Source: Salidesulfovibrio onnuriiensis (GTDB taxonomy: Bacteria > Desulfobacterota > Desulfovibrionia > Desulfovibrionales > Desulfovibrionaceae). From it: a stretch of DNA of 64,000 nt. The stretch spans positions 789,001 to 853,000 of the forward strand of contig NZ_CP040751.1 in NCBI RefSeq assembly GCF_008001235.1, in the 5' to 3' direction. The notes under the pieces were generated by a model. The model ran no database searches. It saw nothing but the letters and a program-made list of their open reading frames with translations, and was not told the origin of the DNA. Shown in pieces: positions 1 through 8,331 of this stretch (the stretch's first letter is position 1; every line of letters begins with the position of its first letter). A program made the translations under genes and the position numbers.

Positions 1-1154
1 TGGCGCAGAAGATGGAGGCCCTGGGGACCTTGGCCGGTGGCATTGCCCACGACTTCAACAACATTCTCGGAGTGATCATGGGCTATGCCGAGATCATTCA
101 GAGCGGGGCAGATACGGGGTCGGGCCTGGAGCGGCGCGCGGGCGAGATCTTGCTGGCCGGCGGACGGGCCCGTGACCTGGTGACGCAGATTCTCAATTTT
201 TCCCGCCAGGGGCCTCAGGAGCGCCAACCCATGAATCTGGCCCCCTTGGTCAAGGAGGCGCTCAAGCTGCTCCGTTCCAGCATCCCAACCAACATCGAGA
301 TCGATGTCCGGATCCTGGCCCGGGACGACCGCATCATGGCCGACGCCACCCAGGTGCACCAGGTGCTCATGAACCTGTGCACCAATGCGGCGCACGCCAT
401 GCGCGAACACGGGGGCCGCATGGCCGTGGAGATCGCAGACGCCGATGATTCGGACCGGGCCTGCATTCCCGAGGAACTGGGACGCCCGGAATGGTTCGTG
501 CGCCTCACCGTGCGCGACACGGGGCACGGCATCGAGCCGGACCTTCTGGACCGCATTTTCGATCCGTTCTTCACCACCAAGGGGCTGGGGGAAGGCACGG
601 GCATGGGGCTTTCCATGGTTCACGGCATCGCCACCCGGCACGAGGGGCATGTGCACGTGGAGAGCGAGCCCGGCAACGGCGCGGTTTTTCACGTCTATCT
701 TCCCCGTACGCCCAGCCTGGTCAAACCCGAGATGGCTTCGCCGCCGCCGTTGGTCTTCACCCGGGGGCGCATCCTGTTCGTGGACGATGAAAAGCCCCTG
801 GTGGACGTGGGCCGGGAAATGCTGGAGGGTTTCGGTTTCGAGGTGGTCACCCGCACCAGCAGCATCGAGGCTCTGGAGGCCTTCCGCCACCGGGCCGACG
901 ACTTCGACCTGGTCATCACGGACCAGGCCATGCCCAACATGACCGGCATGGAGCTCTCCCGCGAGATCCTCAAGATCCGCGCGGATCAGCCCATCATCCT
1001 GTGCACCGGGTTCAGCGAGGCGGTTTCCTACGAACGGATCCGCGAGGCGGGCATCGGCGATTTCATCATGAAGCCCATACTCAAGCACGAGCTCATGCAG
1101 AGCATGGGCAGGCTGTTGGGCGGCGGTGACGGGGATTCCGACCTGATCGGCTAG
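1..1154 (+). CDS. Hybrid sensor histidine kinase (HisKA-HATPase-REC), 5' end cut by the window
   Basis: This is the C-terminal part of a hybrid two-component kinase. The reading frame is already open at base 3 and enters directly at the phospho-acceptor H-box (GGIAHDFNNILG), so the sensory part lies upstream of the window. An HATPase_c domain follows, with the N-box region (HQVLMNLCTNAAHAM) and G-boxes (DTGHGIEPD, GLGEGTGMGLSMV). A receiver domain starts near base 770 (ILFVDDEKPLV), with the phospho-acceptor Asp in VITDQAMP and the conserved Lys in FIMKPI. The H-box type with DFNN is common in PAS-rich hybrid kinases of Desulfovibrio. It would autophosphorylate and pass phosphate to its own receiver. 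The input signal cannot be told. It converges with the HD-GYP gene and overlaps it by four bases. Confidence 0.92.
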   Translation, partial: AQKMEALGTLAGGIAHDFNNILGVIMGYAEIIQSGADTGSGLERRAGEILLAGGRARDLVTQILNFSRQGPQERQPMNLAPLVKEALKLLRSSIPTNIEIDVRILARDDRIMADATQVHQVLMNLCTNAAHAMREHGGRMAVEIADADDSDRACIPEELGRPEWFVRLTVRDTGHGIEPDLLDRIFDPFFTTKGLGEGTGMGLSMVHGIATRHEGHVHVESEPGNGAVFHVYLPRTPSLVKPEMASPPPLVFTRGRILFVDDEKPLVDVGREMLEGFGFEVVTRTSSIEALEAFRHRADDFDLVITDQAMPNMTGMELSREILKIRADQPIILCTGFSEAVSYERIREAGIGDFIMKPILKHELMQSMGRLLGGGDGDSDLIG

Positions 1155-2422
1155 TCGTTCATATCCACGAAATAGGTGATGCGCGAGCGCGGGCTCAGGT
1201 AGTCGAAGATTTCCGGGGGCAGGTGGCTGAGCCGGATGCTCTTTTCCACCTTGAGATCTGTTTCCTCGGCCAGCTCCACGATCAGGGCCTCCTTCTTGGG
1301 CACTTCCGAATCATAGAGCACCACGCTGGGCCGCAGCTGGTTGCTGGGGTTCACGGACATGACCATGCCGATGGTGCCGTTGGTGAGCTGCACCACGGTG
1401 CCGGGCGGATACACCCCCAGGCAACGGATGAACGAGGCCAGGAATTCCGTGTCGAACAGCTTTTTCTGCTGCCCGAACATGTAGGACAGGGCCAGGTAGG
1501 GGGTCAGGGTTTCCTCGGGATCCTTGCTGTTGCACAGGGTGTCGTAGGTGTCGGCAATGGCCGCGATGCGGGCCAGGGGATGGATAGCTTCGCCCGCAAG
1601 TCCTTCGGGGTAGCCGGAGCCGTCCATGCGCTCGTGGTGCTGCAGGATCACGGGCAGGGCACCGAGGGGGAATTCCTCAATGTTTTCCAGAATTTCGGTG
1701 CCAAAGGTCGGATGCCGCTCCATAAGTTCCTGCTCGGGCCTGGAGAGCGGCCCCCGTTTGAGCAGCAGCTTCTTTTCCATGCGCGACTTGCCCAGGTCGT
1801 GGAACAGTGCGCCCATGCCGAGGAGTTTCATGTCCTCTTCCGCCAGCCCGAGTTCCCGGCCTACCATCATGGACAGCACGGCCACGTTGAGGGAGTGGGA
1901 GTAGATGGGCTCGGTGCGGTTCATGACGTTCATGAGGTGCAGGGTGGATTCGCTGTCCCGGAGAAAATGTTCGGTGAGCCTGGCCACAAAGGCCTCGGCC
2001 TCGAGCACGGACTGGGCGTTCCCGCGCACGATGCCCTTCATGATGTTGGTGAAGTCTTGGATGGAGGCGTTGTAGCGGTTTTCGCATTCGGCGATGCGCT
2101 GCTTTTTTTCTTGGAGCCGACGGGTGCGTTCCTTTTTGAGCTGCCAGAGCTCGTCGAGGATTTCCGCAGCCGGGGCTGAGGGCGGGGCAGCTTTCTGGGG
2201 TTGGGACGGCTTGAGCGGGAGCACGTCGCTTTTTTCCGGAACGCAGATGAGTTCCGTGATGCCCAGCTCCCGGATGATGGCGATCTGGTCCGTGTTCTTG
2301 ATCTTGAAATTGCTGAAGAGAAATGGATGGGAAAACCAGTTGGATCGTTCCAGGCGAACGAAAACCCCCGGCCGCAATTGGTCGACGGTGATCCTGTATT
2401 CCGGGATGCTCATGTTCGCCAT
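1151..2422 (-). CDS. HD-GYP domain protein, probable cyclic-di-GMP phosphodiesterase
   Basis: The product is about 423 residues. The N-terminal 100 residues resemble the DUF3391 region often found before HD-GYP domains (YRITVDQLRPGVFVRLE). The catalytic domain carries the HD pair (GALFHDLGKS), then HHERMDGSGYPEGL, the HHE and GYP signature of c-di-GMP hydrolases, and DTYDTL downstream. All metal-ligand positions that can be recognised are intact. An upstream ATG at 2446 is in frame, but the ATG at 2422 follows a GGGGAG ribosome site at good spacing, so the shorter start is preferred. It probably lowers c-di-GMP and favours motility over attachment. No partner is evident. Confidence 0.9.
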   Translation of the reverse strand: MANMSIPEYRITVDQLRPGVFVRLERSNWFSHPFLFSNFKIKNTDQIAIIRELGITELICVPEKSDVLPLKPSQPQKAAPPSAPAAEILDELWQLKKERTRRLQEKKQRIAECENRYNASIQDFTNIMKGIVRGNAQSVLEAEAFVARLTEHFLRDSESTLHLMNVMNRTEPIYSHSLNVAVLSMMVGRELGLAEEDMKLLGMGALFHDLGKSRMEKKLLLKRGPLSRPEQELMERHPTFGTEILENIEEFPLGALPVILQHHERMDGSGYPEGLAGEAIHPLARIAAIADTYDTLCNSKDPEETLTPYLALSYMFGQQKKLFDTEFLASFIRCLGVYPPGTVVQLTNGTIGMVMSVNPSNQLRPSVVLYDSEVPKKEALIVELAEETDLKVEKSIRLSHLPPEIFDYLSPRSRITYFVDMND

Positions 2423-2544
2423 GCCCTGCTCCCCTGCGAAGGTCATTGAACGAATTGTTGCAAGTGTTTATATTATATGGAAAGCGCAAAAAGTCAAACA
2501 TGCGCTTGGATACAGCTTCCCCGAAGCGGCGACCCGCCTGCGCC

Positions 2545-2619
2545 AGTCAAGAGTCTTTTTCTTCCCCGTGGCTTCCTTTTGCCGCCCGGTTTTATCCGGG
2601 CCGGAAAAGCGGCGGTATG
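2545..2619 (+). promoter_or_regulatory. Shared upstream element, copy A (before the tail adaptor gene)
   Basis: This 75-bp stretch lies 40 bp before the ATG of the podovirus-like adaptor gene. It aligns without gaps to 36341..36415, which lies 33 bp before the tail nozzle gene, with 60 of 75 positions identical by my count. The best conserved blocks are GTCTTTTT, TCCTTTTGCCG and GGAAAAGCGG. Inside this copy CCCGG-TTTTAT-CCGGG can form a small hairpin, but copy B cannot form it. The function is unknown. A dedicated promoter, activator site or leader for virion genes is an inference from position. Confidence 0.6.
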
Positions 2620-2659
2620 CTTGCCCGTATCATTACGACCGCAACCGCAAGGAGGAACC

Positions 2660-3241
2660 ATGGCCGACAGTATCATCGAAATATGCAACAACGCCCTGCA
2701 AGATCTGGGGGAGGATCCGGTCATGTCCCTGACGGACGACTGCAAGGCCGCCCGCCTGTGCAACCAGCGCTGGGCCTCGGTCCGGGACGCGGTGCTTCGG
2801 GCGCATCCCTGGAACTGCTGCCAGGCGCAGGCCGAACTGGCAGCCGGGGTGAAGACGCCCCTGTGGCGGTGGGAGAGGGAGTACCCCCTGCCCACGGACT
2901 GCCTGCGGGTCATCGAGGTGGTGGGCGGGGGCGGAGCCGAAGTCCGGAATTGGGAAATTCAGGGGGCCGTCATCCTGTGCAGCGAGGATGCTCCCATCTA
3001 TCTCGCCTATGTGCGCAGGGAGGTGGACCCCAAGAAATACGACTCCCTGCTTTCGGAAACCCTTTCCGCCCGGCTGGCGGCGACCCTGGCCTATCCCCTG
3101 TCGGGCTCCACCTCCCTGGCAAATGCCTTTTGGGCCGCGTATCAGGACAAGCTTTCCGAGGCCCGTGGGGTGGATGCGCGCGAAGGGATCCCCGCATCCG
3201 TGCGCATGACCGGTTGGCTTTCGGCTAAGGTGGGTAGTTAG
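2660..3241 (+). CDS. Podovirus-like tail adaptor (tail tubular protein A, T7 gp11-like)
   Basis: The product is about 193 residues. Its opening (IIEICNNALQDLGEDPVMSL), the tract with CNQRWASVRDAVLRAHPWNC and the later LPTDCLRVIEV are the typical pattern of T7 gp11-like tail tubular A proteins, which form the ring joining portal to tail nozzle in short-tailed phages. ATG 2660 follows AAGGAGGAACC, a strong ribosome site, so upstream in-frame starts are unlikely. The gene stands alone: no capsid, portal or nozzle gene flanks it. Its likely partner, a nozzle-like gene, lies at 36449 behind the same kind of upstream element. It may be a displaced virion gene that is still used or a relic. Its intact frame favours use. 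Confidence 0.72.
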   Translation: MADSIIEICNNALQDLGEDPVMSLTDDCKAARLCNQRWASVRDAVLRAHPWNCCQAQAELAAGVKTPLWRWEREYPLPTDCLRVIEVVGGGGAEVRNWEIQGAVILCSEDAPIYLAYVRREVDPKKYDSLLSETLSARLAATLAYPLSGSTSLANAFWAAYQDKLSEARGVDAREGIPASVRMTGWLSAKVGS

Positions 3242-3369
3242 CTTTGAAATATTTAAATATATGAATAACGGAAGCTTTCCGATGGGTGGCGAAAAACAGG
3301 TGGAGGCCTGCCGGGCAGGGGCGTGTTGCGCGCTCTTGTCCTTTCAGACCCCGGCTGATACATTCCCGG

Positions 3370-3948
3370 ATGATGAAGAAATATCCCGGATATGGCCCGC
3401 AAGGGGCCGTCCTGCTCTTGTTCCTGGCCTTGGCGCTTTTTCCGTTGCCGTGCGGGGCGCAGACTCTCAACCTCGTACATACCTCAGTGGCGCGGGACGG
3501 GGATGCCCTGACCGCGCGCTTCGGCATCCGGCTCGGCGGCGTGGACGAGGTCGCGGCCTCCCTGCGTAACGGAGTGCCCCTGCGCCTGACATGCGAGGCC
3601 CGGCTTTCGCGGGACAGGAAATGCTGGTTCGGCGAGCTGCTGGGCAACCGGGAAATGGACAATTTGATTTCCTACGATTCCCTGCAAAAGGAATTCGTGC
3701 TGCATCCCGGCGGGGAAAGCCGTGAGCTTCGCGGCCCCGAGCTTGCCCCTCTGCTGGAGGAGCGCTGGGCCGAAATGATCCTGCCTCTGGGCAAGTGGGA
3801 CCTGCTGCGCCGCGGCGAATCCTATTCGCTTCAGGTCAAGGTGGCCCTGAACCGCACCGAGGTGCCCGACTGGGTTTCCCGGGCGCTCTTTTTCTGGGAC
3901 TGGGGGGACGGTCCCAGCACCTCCTACAAGCTGGATTTCCGGTTCTAG
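3370..3948 (+). CDS. DUF4390 domain protein, exported
   Basis: The product is about 192 residues with an N-terminal signal peptide (KK followed by the hydrophobic run AVLLLFLALALFPL, then CGAQT). The mature part matches the pattern of DUF4390 proteins, which are small proteins found directly before NtrY-like kinases in several proteobacterial groups. Here the stop is four bases before the kinase ATG, so the two are co-translated. The biochemical role is unknown; a periplasmic input or accessory to the kinase is inferred from synteny only. Two adjacent ATGs (3370 and 3373) precede the signal peptide, with no strong ribosome site. The 128 bp before it hold AT-rich sequence that may contain its promoter. 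Confidence 0.75.
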   Translation: MMKKYPGYGPQGAVLLLFLALALFPLPCGAQTLNLVHTSVARDGDALTARFGIRLGGVDEVAASLRNGVPLRLTCEARLSRDRKCWFGELLGNREMDNLISYDSLQKEFVLHPGGESRELRGPELAPLLEERWAEMILPLGKWDLLRRGESYSLQVKVALNRTEVPDWVSRALFFWDWGDGPSTSYKLDFRF

Positions 3949-3951
3949 GCC

Positions 3952-6144
3952 ATGACCGAATACATCAAGATCAGCACCACGGATCGCAAGGAACGCACCC
4001 GGCGCAGGCGGGAATTGGTTCTCGCCGGTTTCTGTTTCGCCCTCATTGCCGTTCTGACCTGGGTGGAGCTCAAGTACCTGGGCGGCAATTCCTATCTGTT
4101 TCTCGGCCTGCTCAACCTGAATTTCATTCTGTTGCTGCTGGTCCTGTTCATTGTGGCCCGCAACAGCGTCAAGCTGCTTCTGGAGCGCCGCCGCAAGGTG
4201 CTCGGCTCGCGCCTGAGGACCCGGCTGGTCCTGGCTTTCATCTCCCTGTCCCTCATTCCCACCACTCTCATGTTTCTGGTCAGCGTCAAGTTCGTGCAGA
4301 CCTCGGTGGATTACTGGTTCAAGGGCCAGGTGGAGGATTCCATGGAGCAGGCCCTGGAGCTCGGGCGGGCCTTTTACGGTTCGGCCCAGGAGCGTCTGGA
4401 GCGCCGCGCCAAGAACATGATCGACGAGATCATGGAGCGGGAATACAAGTGGGGCGGCAAGGGCATGGACAGCTTCCTGGGCGATAAGTTCGAGGAATAC
4501 GACCTGAGCCTGGTGGGCGTGGTCACGCCCGACGGCAGTATCCAGAACACCCATTCCTCGCCCCAGTGGGAAAAGGTCTGGCCCGAGATCACCCAGAAGG
4601 TGGACTGGGAAAGCATGGTCAGGAATCCCAGGATATGGTCCACCATCATGCCCAAGCCCGGCAGTGATCTCATTGTGGGAATCTCTCCCGTGGACAAGGG
4701 CAAGACCGGATTCCTGGTGCTGGGAGAGACAGCCGGCCAGGGGCTGCTTTACCGCCTGGACCAGATCGTGCGCGGCCTGGACGAGTACAAGAAACTCAAG
4801 ACATTGAAATATCCATGGAAAATGACCCTGTACCTCACCCTGGGGGTCATGACCATGCTCATCATTCTGGGGGCCATCTGGTTCGGATTCCGGCTGGCCA
4901 AGGAAATTTCCGCGCCTGTGCAGGCCCTGGCGGCCGGTACCGAGCGTATTGCCCGGGGCGACCTGACCGTGCGCCTGGAAGACCCCTCGGATGACGAACT
5001 GGGGTTTCTGGTGGGTTCGTTCAACCGCATGGCCGAGGACCTGGAGTCGAGCCAGGAGCACGTGCAGCGGGCCCAGGAGCGTCTGGCCCAGCAGAACCAG
5101 GAGCTGGAGCGTCGCGGCCACTATATCGAGGCGGTTCTGGACAACATCACCTCGGGCGTCATCTCCATGGATCCCAAGGGGCGCATCGGCACCGTGAACA
5201 AGGCGGCGGGGGAGATCCTGGGCGTGCCTGCGGAATTTCTTATTGGTAAGAAGCCCCACGCCCTGCTTTCCGGCGACTTCGCGGATCTCATGAAGGCGGC
5301 CCTGGAGCAGATCGCAACCAGCCCGGGGTCCAAGTGGATCCGGCAGATCGACCTGCCCGTGCGCAACAAGGTGGTCAAGGTGCTGGTCAGCGTGGTGCCT
5401 CTGCGGGCCGGCCTCGGAGGCGAGGGCGGCACCGTGGCCGTGTTCGAGGACATCACCGAGCTGGAAAAGATCCAGCGCCTTGCGGCCTGGCGCGAGGTTG
5501 CCCGCCGCATCGCCCACGAGATCAAGAACCCCCTGACCCCCATCAAGCTTTCTGCCCAGCGCCTGCAGCGGAAATACGGCGACAGGCTAGGCGACAAGAC
5601 CTTTGAGGAGTGCACCGGGCTCATTGTCCGTCAGGTGGAGCGGCTGCAGCAGATGGTGGTGGAGTTTTCCGCCTATGCCAAGATCCCCGAGGTGCAGCCC
5701 CGGCTCGACTATTTGGCCCCGCTGGTGGAAGAGGTGGTGGGCATGTTCGAGAATACCCACCGCAACATCGCCTGGTCTCTGGACTTCGACTCCACGGTGC
5801 CGGAGCTTCCCTTTGACCGCGAGGGCATCCGCAAGGTGCTCATCAACCTGTTCACCAACGCGGTGGAGGCGCTGGAAGGGCGCAAGGACGGCGGTGTGGG
5901 CATCGCGGTCTCCCACGACGGCGAATCCGGTGTGGTGACCATTGCCGTACACGACAACGGCCCGGGGCTTTCCGAAGAGGATTGCTCGCGCCTGTTCGAG
6001 CCGTATTTCTCACGCAAGAAGGGGGGGACCGGCCTGGGGCTGGCCATTGTCCGCTCCATTGTCACAGATCACAAGGGGACCGTACGAGTGGTTTCCGACC
6101 GTCCCGGCGGCACGACTTTCATTGTGGAATTGCCGGATCGATAG
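3952..6144 (+). CDS. NtrY-like membrane sensor histidine kinase
   Basis: The product is 730 residues. Two or three membrane segments lie in the first 120 residues, followed by an extracytoplasmic stretch, another membrane segment near residues 285-310 (LTLGVMTMLIILGAIWFGF) and a HAMP linker. A PAS domain follows at about 390-500 (YIEAVLDNITSGVISMD). The HisKA H-box ARRIAHEIKNPLTPIKLSA has its His near residue 522, and the HATPase_c domain has the DNGPGLS and GGTGLGLAIV boxes. This architecture is that of NtrY. No NtrX-type regulator is adjacent; the next genes are the ATP synthase operon, so its partner must lie elsewhere. It is translationally coupled to the DUF4390 gene. Confidence 0.9.
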   Translation: MTEYIKISTTDRKERTRRRRELVLAGFCFALIAVLTWVELKYLGGNSYLFLGLLNLNFILLLLVLFIVARNSVKLLLERRRKVLGSRLRTRLVLAFISLSLIPTTLMFLVSVKFVQTSVDYWFKGQVEDSMEQALELGRAFYGSAQERLERRAKNMIDEIMEREYKWGGKGMDSFLGDKFEEYDLSLVGVVTPDGSIQNTHSSPQWEKVWPEITQKVDWESMVRNPRIWSTIMPKPGSDLIVGISPVDKGKTGFLVLGETAGQGLLYRLDQIVRGLDEYKKLKTLKYPWKMTLYLTLGVMTMLIILGAIWFGFRLAKEISAPVQALAAGTERIARGDLTVRLEDPSDDELGFLVGSFNRMAEDLESSQEHVQRAQERLAQQNQELERRGHYIEAVLDNITSGVISMDPKGRIGTVNKAAGEILGVPAEFLIGKKPHALLSGDFADLMKAALEQIATSPGSKWIRQIDLPVRNKVVKVLVSVVPLRAGLGGEGGTVAVFEDITELEKIQRLAAWREVARRIAHEIKNPLTPIKLSAQRLQRKYGDRLGDKTFEECTGLIVRQVERLQQMVVEFSAYAKIPEVQPRLDYLAPLVEEVVGMFENTHRNIAWSLDFDSTVPELPFDREGIRKVLINLFTNAVEALEGRKDGGVGIAVSHDGESGVVTIAVHDNGPGLSEEDCSRLFEPYFSRKKGGTGLGLAIVRSIVTDHKGTVRVVSDRPGGTTFIVELPDR

Positions 6145-6279
6145 GGACTTTCGGGTCGTGGTTGTGCTTTTTTGCCCAATTTCTTTTGCGGGCCTAACGG
6201 TTTGTTTCCGTTGCAGATAGCCCTTTTGATTCAAGCCATTTTTTTCTGCCCGGGAACCCGGCAAAAAACAAAAAACGCA

Positions 6280-6309
6280 TTGACGCGCGAATCGTGCCTG
6301 TGGTAGTGA
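6280..6309 (+). promoter_or_regulatory. Candidate sigma70-type promoter of the Fo operon
   Basis: TTGACG at 6280-6285 and TAGTGA at 6304-6309 are separated by 18 bp, about 90 bp before the first gene of the operon. The -35 is close to consensus and the -10 is weak. A Rex-like operator lies just downstream, which fits a repressible promoter. No other good promoter was seen in the 254-bp spacer 6145-6398. Confidence 0.4.
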
Positions 6310-6317
6310 TCCGTCAC

Positions 6318-6335
6318 TTGTGAAGGATTGCACGA
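6318..6335. promoter_or_regulatory. Candidate Rex operator before the Fo ATP synthase genes
   Basis: TTGTG-AAGGATTG-CACGA matches the palindromic pattern TTGTG-N8-CACAA known for Rex operators in this bacterial group, with one mismatch in the right arm. It sits just after the candidate promoter, in the region where transcription would start. The rex gene lies directly after this operon. Regulation of ATP synthase and sulfate-reduction genes by Rex is known for Desulfovibrio. That this copy binds Rex is inference. Confidence 0.5.
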
Positions 6336-6398
6336 ACTATCATTTCCGGTCTGGCCGGAGGCCTTGCCGGAAGTGGCGACCCGCAACACGGTGCGATT

Positions 6399-6728
6399 AT
6401 GCTCTTTAATAAAAACGACAGTTTGAAGGACCTGCTTCAGGTGGGAGGCGTTGCGGGCACCATGGGCCTTCATCTGGTTTCGGCCACTGTCGTGGGTATT
6501 GCAATTGGTTATTGGCTCGATAACAAGTTTTTCCCGGTATACCTCGGGTGGGAAACAGCACCTTGGTGCTTTGTGGTGTTTCTTTTCCTCGGCATCGTGA
6601 CCGGCTTCAAGATGGTCATCGAGGATACGAGAAGGCTGCAACGGGAGGAGGAATCGGGCGGCAACCATGCAAATCAAAGCTCAAAACAACAGGATGACGG
6701 AAAGGCGGACGATACACCGGAAGGTTGA
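6399..6728 (+). CDS. AtpZ/AtpI family membrane protein (ATP synthase operon, first gene)
   Basis: The product is 109 residues with two predicted membrane helices (GLHLVSATVVGIAIGYWLD and the CFVVFLFLGIVTGF region) and a polar C-terminus. It resembles the AtpZ-type ATPase_gene1 family, which accompanies Fo genes and is thought to help assemble the c-ring or carry divalent cations. Its C-terminal codons overlap the next gene by about 60 bases, which suggests coupled translation. The ribosome site before ATG 6399 is weak. The family is recognised from hydrophobic pattern and context more than from unique motifs. Confidence 0.75.
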   Translation: MLFNKNDSLKDLLQVGGVAGTMGLHLVSATVVGIAIGYWLDNKFFPVYLGWETAPWCFVVFLFLGIVTGFKMVIEDTRRLQREEESGGNHANQSSKQQDDGKADDTPEG

Positions 6729-7116
6729 TCGATTCCTCTACGAGAGAGGGTTCGTGCACACGGAGATTCGCAGTCTCATGCGAAGCCAGCTGTACGTGTC
6801 TCTCGGGTCGGCAATCGCACTTCTCGGTATAACGCTCGGCGCCGCCTGGGCCGTGGCCTATGCGGCCGGGGCAGTCCTCATTACACTGAATCTCTGGGCG
6901 CTCGCGCGGGTGGTCCAACATTTGGTGTATGTGCGCAAGGGGGCGACGTTTACCCTGTTGGTGATATTTTACGGCAAGCTGATCATCAGTGGGCTGGGTT
7001 TATATTTAGTCCTTGCTGTTTGGCACCTGCCGGTATGGGGGCTTGTTGCAGGCCTTTCCACCGTGGTGGTTAATCTCACCGCGTGGGGGCTGAAGACTTT
7101 CGGGCATAAAGCCTGA
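6667..7116 (+). CDS. atpI: ATP synthase subunit I-like membrane protein
   Basis: The product is 149 residues with four predicted membrane helices after a basic, polar N-terminus. It has the size and helix pattern of the ATP synthase I chain family (AtpI), an assembly factor for the c-ring, and it directly precedes atpB. The start is uncertain. ATG 6667 overlaps the preceding gene by 62 bases, while an in-frame ATG at 6694 would remove nine residues. Neither has an ideal ribosome site, although AGGAGG lies about 20 bases before the first. Confidence 0.72.
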   Translation: MQIKAQNNRMTERRTIHRKVDRFLYERGFVHTEIRSLMRSQLYVSLGSAIALLGITLGAAWAVAYAAGAVLITLNLWALARVVQHLVYVRKGATFTLLVIFYGKLIISGLGLYLVLAVWHLPVWGLVAGLSTVVVNLTAWGLKTFGHKA

Positions 7117-7144
7117 ATGCAATCACTGAAAGAGGAGTAAGGAT

Positions 7145-7843
7145 ATGGCAGCTGGTGGCGGTTTACCGCATCCTCTGATTTACATGGATCTTTTGCGCAA
7201 TGCCTTGGGGTTGCACGGAGATTGGGCCTACTACGTCATGCATACGTGGATGGTCATGATCATCCTGTTCACCCTGGCCTTCCTGGTTCGCGGCAGGCTC
7301 CAGATGGTGCCCGGCGGACTGCAGAATGTATTTGAAATGGTCATCGGCGGCCTCGAGGACTTCGTGGTCTCCAACATCGGTGAAGAGGGCCGCAGGGTCT
7401 ACCCGATGCTGATCACCCTGTTTCTGTACATTCTCTTCTCCAACTACATGGGACTGATTCCGGGCTGCGACGCCCCCACCGCCAACATCAACACCATCAT
7501 CCCGTTGGCCGTGACGCTGTTCCTGTACTACAACTTCCACGGTATCCGTAAATGGGGTTTCGGATACATCAAGCACTTCATGGGCCCGGTTGCGGCCATG
7601 GCTCCGCTTATGCTGATCCTGGAGCTCATCTCGCACTTCGCACGCCCGCTGTCGCTGACTCTGCGTCTCTTCGGCAACATCCGCGGTGAGGAAATCGTTC
7701 TGGTGCTGCTGTTCTTCCTGGCGCCGGTGTTCTCCACCATTCCGATGTACTTCCTGTTCCTGCTGGCAAAGTCCATCCAGGCGTTCATCTTCTTCATGCT
7801 GGGTACCATCTACCTGCAGGGAGCCCTTGATCACGCCCACTAG
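7145..7843 (+). CDS. atpB: ATP synthase Fo subunit a
   Basis: The product is 232 residues, with the five to six membrane helices and the signature segment RPLSLTLRLFGNIRGEE near residue 170. The Arg in SLTLRLFGN corresponds to the essential Arg that faces the c-ring. The subunit forms the ion half-channels at the stator-rotor interface. It is preceded by GAGGAG and follows atpI by 28 bp. The F1 genes and subunit b are not in the window, so this genome splits its ATP synthase genes into at least two loci, as is usual in this bacterial group. Confidence 0.96.
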   Translation: MAAGGGLPHPLIYMDLLRNALGLHGDWAYYVMHTWMVMIILFTLAFLVRGRLQMVPGGLQNVFEMVIGGLEDFVVSNIGEEGRRVYPMLITLFLYILFSNYMGLIPGCDAPTANINTIIPLAVTLFLYYNFHGIRKWGFGYIKHFMGPVAAMAPLMLILELISHFARPLSLTLRLFGNIRGEEIVLVLLFFLAPVFSTIPMYFLFLLAKSIQAFIFFMLGTIYLQGALDHAH

Positions 7844-7914
7844 GAACAGACCTTAAATTTGGGGAAATGGTCGTCTGACCACAACTTATATCAAACTCTT
7901 TTGGAGGAGTTACA

Positions 7915-8223
7915 ATGAAAGCTCTGAAAACTATCCTGACCACTCTGGCCCTGACCCTGGTTGCCACCGCTGCATTCGCATCCGAAGGCGGCGAAGTCGT
8001 GATGTCCGCTAAAGCATACGCCACCGCTCTGGGCATGGGCCTGGCCGCTGGCCTCTGCGGCATCGGTCAGGGCATGGGCCTGAAGGGCGCTTGTGAAGGC
8101 ACCGCCCGCAACCCCGAAGCCGGTTCCAAGCTGACCACCACCCTGATCCTCGGCCTGGCATTCATCGAATCCCTGGCTATTTACGCTCTGGTTGTCTGCC
8201 TGATCCTGCTCTTCGTGGTCTAG
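7915..8223 (+). CDS. atpE: ATP synthase Fo subunit c (rotor ring), with N-terminal signal-like extension
   Basis: The product is 102 residues, longer than the usual 75-90. The first 23 residues look like a cleavable signal ([15 protein letters not shown], then ATAAFA-SE). The two ring helices follow, joined by the polar loop ARNPEA. The carrier Glu lies in [10 protein letters not shown]. Helix one has GIGQG, and the Glu is followed by Ser with Tyr four residues after that, so the side chains that bind sodium in sodium-type c-rings (Gln, Glu, Ser, Tyr) are all present. The gene has a good ribosome site (TTGGAGGAG) and is followed by a clear terminator, so the operon ends here. Confidence 0.96.
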   Translation: MKALKTILTTLALTLVATAAFASEGGEVVMSAKAYATALGMGLAAGLCGIGQGMGLKGACEGTARNPEAGSKLTTTLILGLAFIESLAIYALVVCLILLFVV

Positions 8224-8247
8224 TTGCCAGTTAAGCGAGATTGAGAT

Positions 8248-8272
8248 AAGGGAGGCCTCGGCCTCCCTTTTT
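8248..8272 (+). terminator. Intrinsic terminator after atpE
   Basis: GGGAGGC and GCCTCCC form a perfect seven-base-pair stem around CTCG, flanked by AA on the left and followed by five T. It lies 25 bp after the atpE stop and separates the Fo operon from rex. Confidence 0.85.
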
Positions 8273-8331
8273 CAACCGAAATCATGTTACGGATTTCACA
8301 TGTTTGAGCCCGGATTGTGGGCGAAAGAATA

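Noticed and set aside
2560-2590. Sigma54-like TGGC...TTGC in the shared element
   Set aside because: GG-to-GC spacing is one base short, and copy B has TGAC in place of TGGC.
2477-2659. Longer reading frame upstream of the tail adaptor start
   Set aside because: The extra 61 codons cover the shared 75-bp element, and the ATG at 2660 has a far better ribosome site.
6238-6275. Terminator between the NtrY-like kinase and the Fo operon
   Set aside because: The hairpin TGCCCGGG/CCCGGCA is followed by A-runs, not T-runs, on the plus strand.
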